Shown here: piece after piece, positions 14,792 to 18,056 of the stretch
How positions within the stretch are numbered: the stretch's first letter is position 1
Layout: each line of letters opens with the position of its first letter
DNA from: an uncultured Oscillospiraceae bacterium
GTDB taxonomy: Bacteria > Bacillota > Clostridia > Oscillospirales > Oscillospiraceae
Assembly: GCA_947628265.1 (NCBI GenBank)
Contig: CANQZF010000009.1
Coordinates: 1 to 18,056, forward strand
Length of the DNA: 18,056 bases
Direction: 5' to 3'
Notes under the pieces: generated by a model
Databases searched by the model: none
The model's input: the letters and a program-made list of their open reading frames with translations, nothing else
Told to the model about the DNA's origin: nothing
Position numbers and translations under genes: made by a program

Positions 14792-15900
14792 AGCGTATTT
14801 ACCGCGTTCAGGAAGGCGTCGATCTCGGCGGGCGTGTTGAAGTACGACGGGCTCACCCGTACGGTGCCGGTTTTCAGGGTCCCCACCGTCTTATGGGCCA
14901 GGGGCGAGCAGTGGAGCCCCGCCCGGACGGCGAAGCCCATGGCCCCCAGCCTCTCCCCTGTCTCCTCGGCGCCTATTGCGTCCAGGGTGAAGGAGAGCAC
15001 GCCCGTCTGGGTATCCGGGTCCTCCGAGGCGAAGACCCGCGCGCCCCGGATCTTGGAAAGGCCGGCGGCAAGGCGCCGCGTGAGGCGTCTTTCCTGGGCG
15101 GCGATGCGCTCCACGCCGGTCTCCAGCACGAAGCCGATGCCCGCAGAAAGCCCCGCCACGCCGGGCATGTTGTGGGTCCCGGCCTCCAGCCTGTCCGGGA
15201 GGTACGGGGGCATATCGGGGTTTATAGAGTCGCTGCCCGATCCGCCGTAGAGGAGGGGTGCGGCCTCCCCGGACACCAGCAAAAGCCCGGTCCCCTGGGG
15301 GCCGTAGAGGCCCTTGTGCCCCGGCATGGCGATGAAATCCGCCCCCAGCTTCTGATAGTCCACATCTAAGACCCCGGCGGACTGGGAGGCGTCCACGATG
15401 AGCGGCACGCCCCGCTCCCGGCATAGAGCCGCGATCTCATAGACCGGCAGGGCGAAGCCGAAGACGTTGGAGACGTGGTTCACCACGGCGCACTGCGTGT
15501 CCCTCGTAAGCGCCGCGCCAAAGGCCCGCAGGGCGGCCTCCCTGTCGAATAGCGGCGAGCCGGCCACGGCCACATCGGCGTGAAGGGCGTGGAGGGGCCG
15601 GACAACGGAGTTGTGCTCGAAGCCCGAGATTACCACCCTGTCCCCTGGGCGCACCAGGCTGCGGATGGCAATATTGAGGCCGTGGGTGGCGTTGAAGGTG
15701 ACGGCCACGCGCTCCACATCGGGGACGTTGAAAAGCTGTGATGCCCGCTCCCGGCATCGGTAGAGCTCCTCCGCCGCGTTCATGGCGTACTTATGGCCCC
15801 CGCGCCCGGGGCTGGAGCAGGTTGTGAGTGCCCGGACCATGGCGCTCTTTACGCACCGGGGCTTTTGGAAGGTGGTGGCCGCGCTGTCAAGGTAAATCAA
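14773..15900 (-). CDS. Class V aminotransferase / cysteine desulfurase family protein
   Basis: PLP enzyme of the fold that takes sulfur or selenium from cysteine or selenocysteine. The protein has 375 residues. The N-terminus MIYLDSAATTFQKP is typical. H96 in GFEHNS stacks on PLP, D170 in VDASQSAG contacts the pyridine nitrogen, and K196 in AMPGHKGLYGPQGTG is the Schiff-base lysine. C331 in AGLHCSPLAHKT is the persulfide-type cysteine of this subfamily. It resembles the clostridial aminotransferase V group usually found beside DUF3343, not the IscS of an iscU operon. The start is a TTG at 15900, supported by AGGAGG 7 bases upstream and a 4-base overlap with the preceding gene. No isc or suf scaffold gene is nearby, so the sulfur or selenium acceptor is unknown. 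Confidence 0.92.
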   Translation of the reverse strand: MIYLDSAATTFQKPRCVKSAMVRALTTCSSPGRGGHKYAMNAAEELYRCRERASQLFNVPDVERVAVTFNATHGLNIAIRSLVRPGDRVVISGFEHNSVVRPLHALHADVAVAGSPLFDREAALRAFGAALTRDTQCAVVNHVSNVFGFALPVYEIAALCRERGVPLIVDASQSAGVLDVDYQKLGADFIAMPGHKGLYGPQGTGLLLVSGEAAPLLYGGSGSDSINPDMPPYLPDRLEAGTHNMPGVAGLSAGIGFVLETGVERIAAQERRLTRRLAAGLSKIRGARVFASEDPDTQTGVLSFTLDAIGAEETGERLGAMGFAVRAGLHCSPLAHKTVGTLKTGTVRVSPSYFNTPAEIDAFLNAVNTLARGLK

Positions 15901-16151
15901 AAGGGCACCTCCTCATAGCCGCCGTTGGGGAGCTGCCTGAAGACCTTTTTTGGGGGGACGCCCGCCGACGCCAGCGCCCCCAGGGCGGAGCCCAGGTCGC
16001 TCCCGCTTATACGCGCGGCGTACCCGCAGCCCTCCCGGGACATGCGTTGAGGGGTCCTGACGATCATATTTCTGATCCCCGCCGCCGTCAGCACCCGCGA
16101 GACCCTCTGGGCGTAGGTCAACGAGCGGCAGGTGAGGGTATAAATATCCAT
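15897..16151 (-). CDS. DUF3343 family protein (putative Se/S carrier-like)
   Basis: Small 84-residue protein of the DUF3343 family, described as putative Se/S-carrier-like. The pattern is an N-terminal TCRSLTYAQRVSRVLTAAGI segment, a central arginine-rich stretch, then EGCGYAARI with C42, and a C-terminal VPPKKVFRQ. C8 and C42 are the only cysteines, and C42 lies where a carrier persulfide would be expected. The ATG lies 6 bases after GGGAGG, but that site sits in the 3' arm of a strong hairpin, so expression may be restricted. The stop overlaps the TTG start of the desulfurase-like gene, so the two products are probably made together and may work as donor and carrier. This role is inferred. 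Confidence 0.85.
   Translation of the reverse strand: MDIYTLTCRSLTYAQRVSRVLTAAGIRNMIVRTPQRMSREGCGYAARISGSDLGSALGALASAGVPPKKVFRQLPNGGYEEVPF
15908..15913 (-). promoter_or_regulatory. Ribosome binding site deciding the TTG start of the desulfurase-like gene
   Basis: A perfect AGGAGG lies 7 bases before the TTG at 15900, within the last codons of the DUF3343 gene. No ATG or GTG occurs at a suitable place before the conserved IYLDSAATT segment, so TTG is the start. Confidence 0.85.
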
Positions 16152-16202
16152 AAAAATCCTCCCGGATGTATGTGTGACGTCACAACATACTATGCCGGGA
16201 GG
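16152..16202 (-). terminator. Hairpin plus U run between ispF and DUF3343: terminator and/or ribosome-site-sequestering element
   Basis: On the minus strand CCTCCCGG (16202-16195) pairs perfectly with CCGGGAGG (16165-16158). A further stem of about nine pairs continues inside (GTATG with CATAC, then GTG with CAC), closing on a 4-base loop. One base later comes TTTTT (16156-16152), then the DUF3343 ATG. The element looks like an intrinsic terminator for ispDF, yet its 3' arm contains GGGAGG, the ribosome site of the next gene. The apex includes a perfect 12-base palindrome, TGTGACGTCACA (16173-16184 region). It could act as a terminator, an attenuator, a translational lock or, at DNA level, an operator. 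Confidence 0.7.
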
Positions 16203-16212
16203 GGGAAAATGT

Positions 16213-16704
16213 TTATAGATTTCTGACGCGGGGCCCGGGGCCCTCCAGAAGCGCCACGGCGTGGGCGGCGATGCCCTCGGAGCTGGCCCTCCCCAGCCCC
16301 TCCTCCGTGGTGGCCTTGACGTTTAAGCTGTCGGGAGGGACGTTCAAGTGAGCGGCCAGGGTTTTTCGCATATCCTCGGTGTATTTTGAGAGCTTGGGCC
16401 GCTCGGCGATGATGGTGATGTCCGCGTTGCAAAGGGTGTAGCCCAAAGCGGCGACGCGGGCCGCCACGTCCTCCAAAAGCGCCATACTGCTGACGCCGAG
16501 GTACTTGTCGTCGCTGTCCGGGAAGAGCTTCCCGATGTCCCCCAGGCCCGCCGCGCCCAGAAGGGCGTCCATCAGGGCGTGGGCGGCCACATCCGCGTCG
16601 GAGTGGCCGAGAAGCCCCATTTCCCAGGGGATCTCCACCCCGCAGAGCACCAGGGGCCTTCCGGGGACCAGCCTGTGGACGTCGTATCCGTGACCGATCC
16701 TCAT
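16213..16704 (-). CDS. ispF: 2-C-methyl-D-erythritol 2,4-cyclodiphosphate synthase
   Basis: Fifth enzyme of the MEP isoprenoid pathway; it cyclises the CDP-ME 2-phosphate product to MEcPP. The protein has 163 residues, the usual size. Zinc ligands are D8 and H10 in MRIGHGYDVHRL, and H42 in HSDADVAAHALMDALLGA. GDIGKLFPDSD (55-65) and the C-terminal NVKATTEEGLG are conserved signatures. The ATG overlaps the ispD stop in an ATGA, so the two are translationally coupled; fused IspDF enzymes occur in other bacteria, but here the proteins are separate. A strong hairpin follows the stop. Confidence 0.98.
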   Translation of the reverse strand: MRIGHGYDVHRLVPGRPLVLCGVEIPWEMGLLGHSDADVAAHALMDALLGAAGLGDIGKLFPDSDDKYLGVSSMALLEDVAARVAALGYTLCNADITIIAERPKLSKYTEDMRKTLAAHLNVPPDSLNVKATTEEGLGRASSEGIAAHAVALLEGPGPRVRNL

Positions 16705-17447
16705 TTTTCCCTCCTGGACTCCAAAATGGCGGCGGCGGTCAGAAGGTCCGCCGGCCGGGTGATCTTGATGTTCTCATAGGAGCCGTGAGAGATGGCGGGC
16801 TTTATGCCGATGGCCTCCGCCGCGCAGCAGTCGTCGGTGACGGGGAGCTTTTTCACTCTTGCGTTGTGGAGCGCCGCCTTCAGCACGTCCACGGCGAAGA
16901 CCTGGGGGGTCTGGGCGGCGTAGAGGGCGCCGCGCTCCGGCGTCTCCTCCACAAAGCCGTTCTTGACCCGCTTCACCGTGTCATTCACCGGCACGCCGGG
17001 ACAGGCGGCGTGGAACCTGTACGCCTTTGAGAAGGCGTCGGCGATGATGCCCTCCGTCACAAGGGGCCGCGCGCCGTCGTGTACGGCGATGTATTCGGCC
17101 TCAGAAGACGCCTCCTCAAGGCCGATGAGCACCGAGGAGAGCCGGTCCTCCCCGCCGCAGAGGATCTTCGTGGCCTTGGTGATCTCCAGCTCCGCGCACA
17201 GCTCCGCCGCCGGGACGATGGACTCCTCCCGGGTCACCACGATGATCTCATGGATGTGGGGGCTCGCCTCCAGCGCCCGGAGGGACCAGCCCAGCACCGG
17301 GAGGCCCGAAAGGTCGGCGAAGAGCTTGTCCTCCCCCTCCATGCGCTCCGACGCGCCGGCCGCCGCCACGATGGCCGTCCCGAAGGGCAGCTTGTTCCAG
17401 GTGGCGGCCCGCCCCAGCGCTTTGGCAATTATCCGCTTGACTCCCAT
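16701..17447 (-). CDS. ispD: 2-C-methyl-D-erythritol 4-phosphate cytidylyltransferase
   Basis: Third MEP-pathway enzyme, joining MEP and CTP to form CDP-ME. The protein has 248 residues. The nucleotide-binding segment AIVAAAGASERMEGEDK occupies about residues 25-41, preceded by about 24 residues (MGVKRIIAKALGRAATWNKLPFG) that most IspD proteins lack. VHDGARPLVT (140-149) carries the metal and substrate residues, and VTDDCCAAEAIG and ENIKITRPADL form the C-terminal signatures. The ATG at 17447 has GAGGTGAG just upstream, and no ATG, GTG or TTG lies nearer the core, so the extension is probably real. The gene follows the S1 gene terminator, so it should have its own promoter. Confidence 0.96.
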   Translation of the reverse strand: MGVKRIIAKALGRAATWNKLPFGTAIVAAAGASERMEGEDKLFADLSGLPVLGWSLRALEASPHIHEIIVVTREESIVPAAELCAELEITKATKILCGGEDRLSSVLIGLEEASSEAEYIAVHDGARPLVTEGIIADAFSKAYRFHAACPGVPVNDTVKRVKNGFVEETPERGALYAAQTPQVFAVDVLKAALHNARVKKLPVTDDCCAAEAIGIKPAISHGSYENIKITRPADLLTAAAILESRREK

Positions 17448-17488
17448 CGTCTCACCTCGACAAAACCTGTTTCCATGAGGAACAGTAA

Positions 17489-17494
17489 AGTATA
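17489..17494 (-). promoter_or_regulatory. Possible -10 box for ispDF
   Basis: TATACT on the minus strand (five of six matches to TATAAT) lies 41 bases before ispD and just after the S1 terminator, where a promoter is needed. The -35 position (about TTATTT) is poor and overlaps the terminator stem, so the call is tentative. Confidence 0.35.
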
Positions 17495-17509
17495 TGAAAG
17501 GCTCGTCCT

Positions 17510-17543
17510 AAAAATAAGCGGCAACCAACGTTGCCGCTTATTT
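17510..17543 (-). terminator. Strong intrinsic terminator of the S1-domain gene
   Basis: A perfect 14-pair stem (AAATAAGCGGCAAC at 17512-17525 with GTTGCCGCTTATTT at 17530-17543) closes a 4-base loop. On the minus strand the 3' arm runs into TTATTTTTA, giving a U run. It begins 13 bases after the S1 stop. The A-rich 5' arm could also give activity on the opposite strand, but no plus-strand gene is present. Confidence 0.9.
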
Positions 17544-17555
17544 ATTGCGTAGGGC

Positions 17556-18056
17556 TTACTCCTGGGGAAGGTCCTCGGGAGCGGGGGGATTGGCGGTGTC
17601 GTAGACGACGACCGGCTCGTCGTCGTCCTCCTCCGCCTCGTCGGGCTTCTGGGCCTTGGCCACGGGGGCGGCGGGCTCGGAGAGGGCGCGGATGGACAGG
17701 GACACCTTCTTATTCTCGTTGTCGATGTTGATGATCTTGGCGTTCACGGTCTCGCCCTCGGTGAGGACGTCGTCGGGCTTGCCGATGCGGCGGTCCGCGA
17801 TCTGGGAGATGTGGATGAGGCCGTCCACGCCGGGGATGATCTCGGCAAAGGCGCCGAAGGTCATGAGCTTCACGATACGCACGGGAGCCACGTCGCCCAC
17901 AGCGTAATTGGTGGTGAACTTGACCCAGGGGTTCTCGTTGGGATCCTTGTAGCCCAGGGAGATCTTGCGGTTCTCCTTATCGAAGGAGATGACGTAGACG
18001 TCGATCTCGTCGCCCACCTTCAGCACCTCGGAGGGCTGATGGATGCGCTTCCAGGA
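17556..18056 (-). CDS. S1 RNA-binding-domain protein, C-terminal part (RpsA-like or IspH-S1 fusion; N-terminus beyond window)
   Basis: The frame is open to the window edge, giving 166 residues up to the stop at 17556. SWKRIHQPSEVLKVGDEIDV, VISFDKENRKISLGYK and PWVKF are the end of one S1 OB-fold. A complete last S1 domain follows, with GDVAPVRIVKLMTFGAFAEI, PGVDGLIHISQIADRRI, and INIDNENKKVSLSIRAL. An acidic, proline-rich tail ends the protein (EAEEDDDEPVVVYD). The domain style is that of clostridial ribosomal protein S1-like proteins, which bind mRNA. In many Clostridia this module is fused behind IspH, the last MEP enzyme, and the nearby ispD and ispF make that attractive, but the deciding part is outside the window. 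The GTG at 18026 is internal, not a start. Confidence 0.9.
   Translation of the reverse strand, partial: SWKRIHQPSEVLKVGDEIDVYVISFDKENRKISLGYKDPNENPWVKFTTNYAVGDVAPVRIVKLMTFGAFAEIIPGVDGLIHISQIADRRIGKPDDVLTEGETVNAKIINIDNENKKVSLSIRALSEPAAPVAKAQKPDEAEEDDDEPVVVYDTANPPAPEDLPQE

Noticed and set aside
18024..18026. GTG as a start of a 156-residue S1 protein
   Set aside because: Codons upstream to the window edge continue a normal S1 domain, so this is an internal valine of a longer protein.
1..18056. Search for tRNA, rRNA, CRISPR, insertion sequences, phage, toxin-antitoxin or defence genes
   Set aside because: None was found by reading either strand; all well-supported frames are housekeeping or conserved accessory genes on the minus strand.

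Overview
The window is a GC-rich, densely packed stretch of a bacterial chromosome with every recognisable gene on the minus strand. Gene content and order point to a Firmicute of class Clostridia, most likely an Oscillospiraceae/Ruminococcaceae-type gut anaerobe (Oscillibacter/Flavonifractor-like). The reasons are the yicC-remA-gmk-rpoZ-priA-def-fmt-rsmB-rlmN-prpC-prkC order shared with Bacillus subtilis, a PASTA kinase, a CdaA/CdaR pair, DUF5685 and DUF3343 proteins, and an S1-domain protein of clostridial type. The lineage is inferred from gene families, not from a marker-gene comparison. There are no tRNA or rRNA genes, insertion sequences, phage genes or CRISPR arrays, and no gene-free stretch longer than about 120 bases.

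Layout in the direction of transcription, from high to low coordinates. (1) 18056-17556: 3' part of an S1-domain protein gene, closed by a strong intrinsic terminator. (2) 17447-16213: ispD and ispF, two steps of the MEP isoprenoid pathway. (3) 16202-14773: a hairpin that buries a ribosome binding site, then a DUF3343 putative Se/S-carrier-like gene translationally coupled to a class V aminotransferase/cysteine desulfurase-like gene with a TTG start. (4) 14772-14656: an AT-rich island with two good tandem sigma-A-type promoters. (5) 14655-1: sixteen genes with no gap above 42 bases, probably one long transcription unit. It runs cdaA, cdaR, a DUF5685 gene, a J-domain/TPR gene, a membrane protein gene, yicC, remA, gmk, rpoZ, priA, def, fmt, rsmB, rlmN, prpC, prkC; prkC runs off the window end.

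The long unit joins c-di-AMP synthesis (CdaA and its regulator CdaR) to RNA turnover (YicC), nucleotide supply (Gmk), transcription (omega), replication restart (PriA), translation start and N-terminal processing (Fmt, Def), rRNA methylation (RsmB, RlmN) and the PASTA kinase/PP2C phosphatase signalling pair. Compared with B. subtilis, coaBC is missing between rpoZ and priA, and glmM does not follow cdaR. The least understood parts are the four-gene insert between cdaR and yicC (especially the Cys-rich DUF5685 protein coupled to a J-domain protein with a Met/Cys-rich tail) and the hairpin-controlled DUF3343-desulfurase pair. I found no clearly new defence or mobile system.
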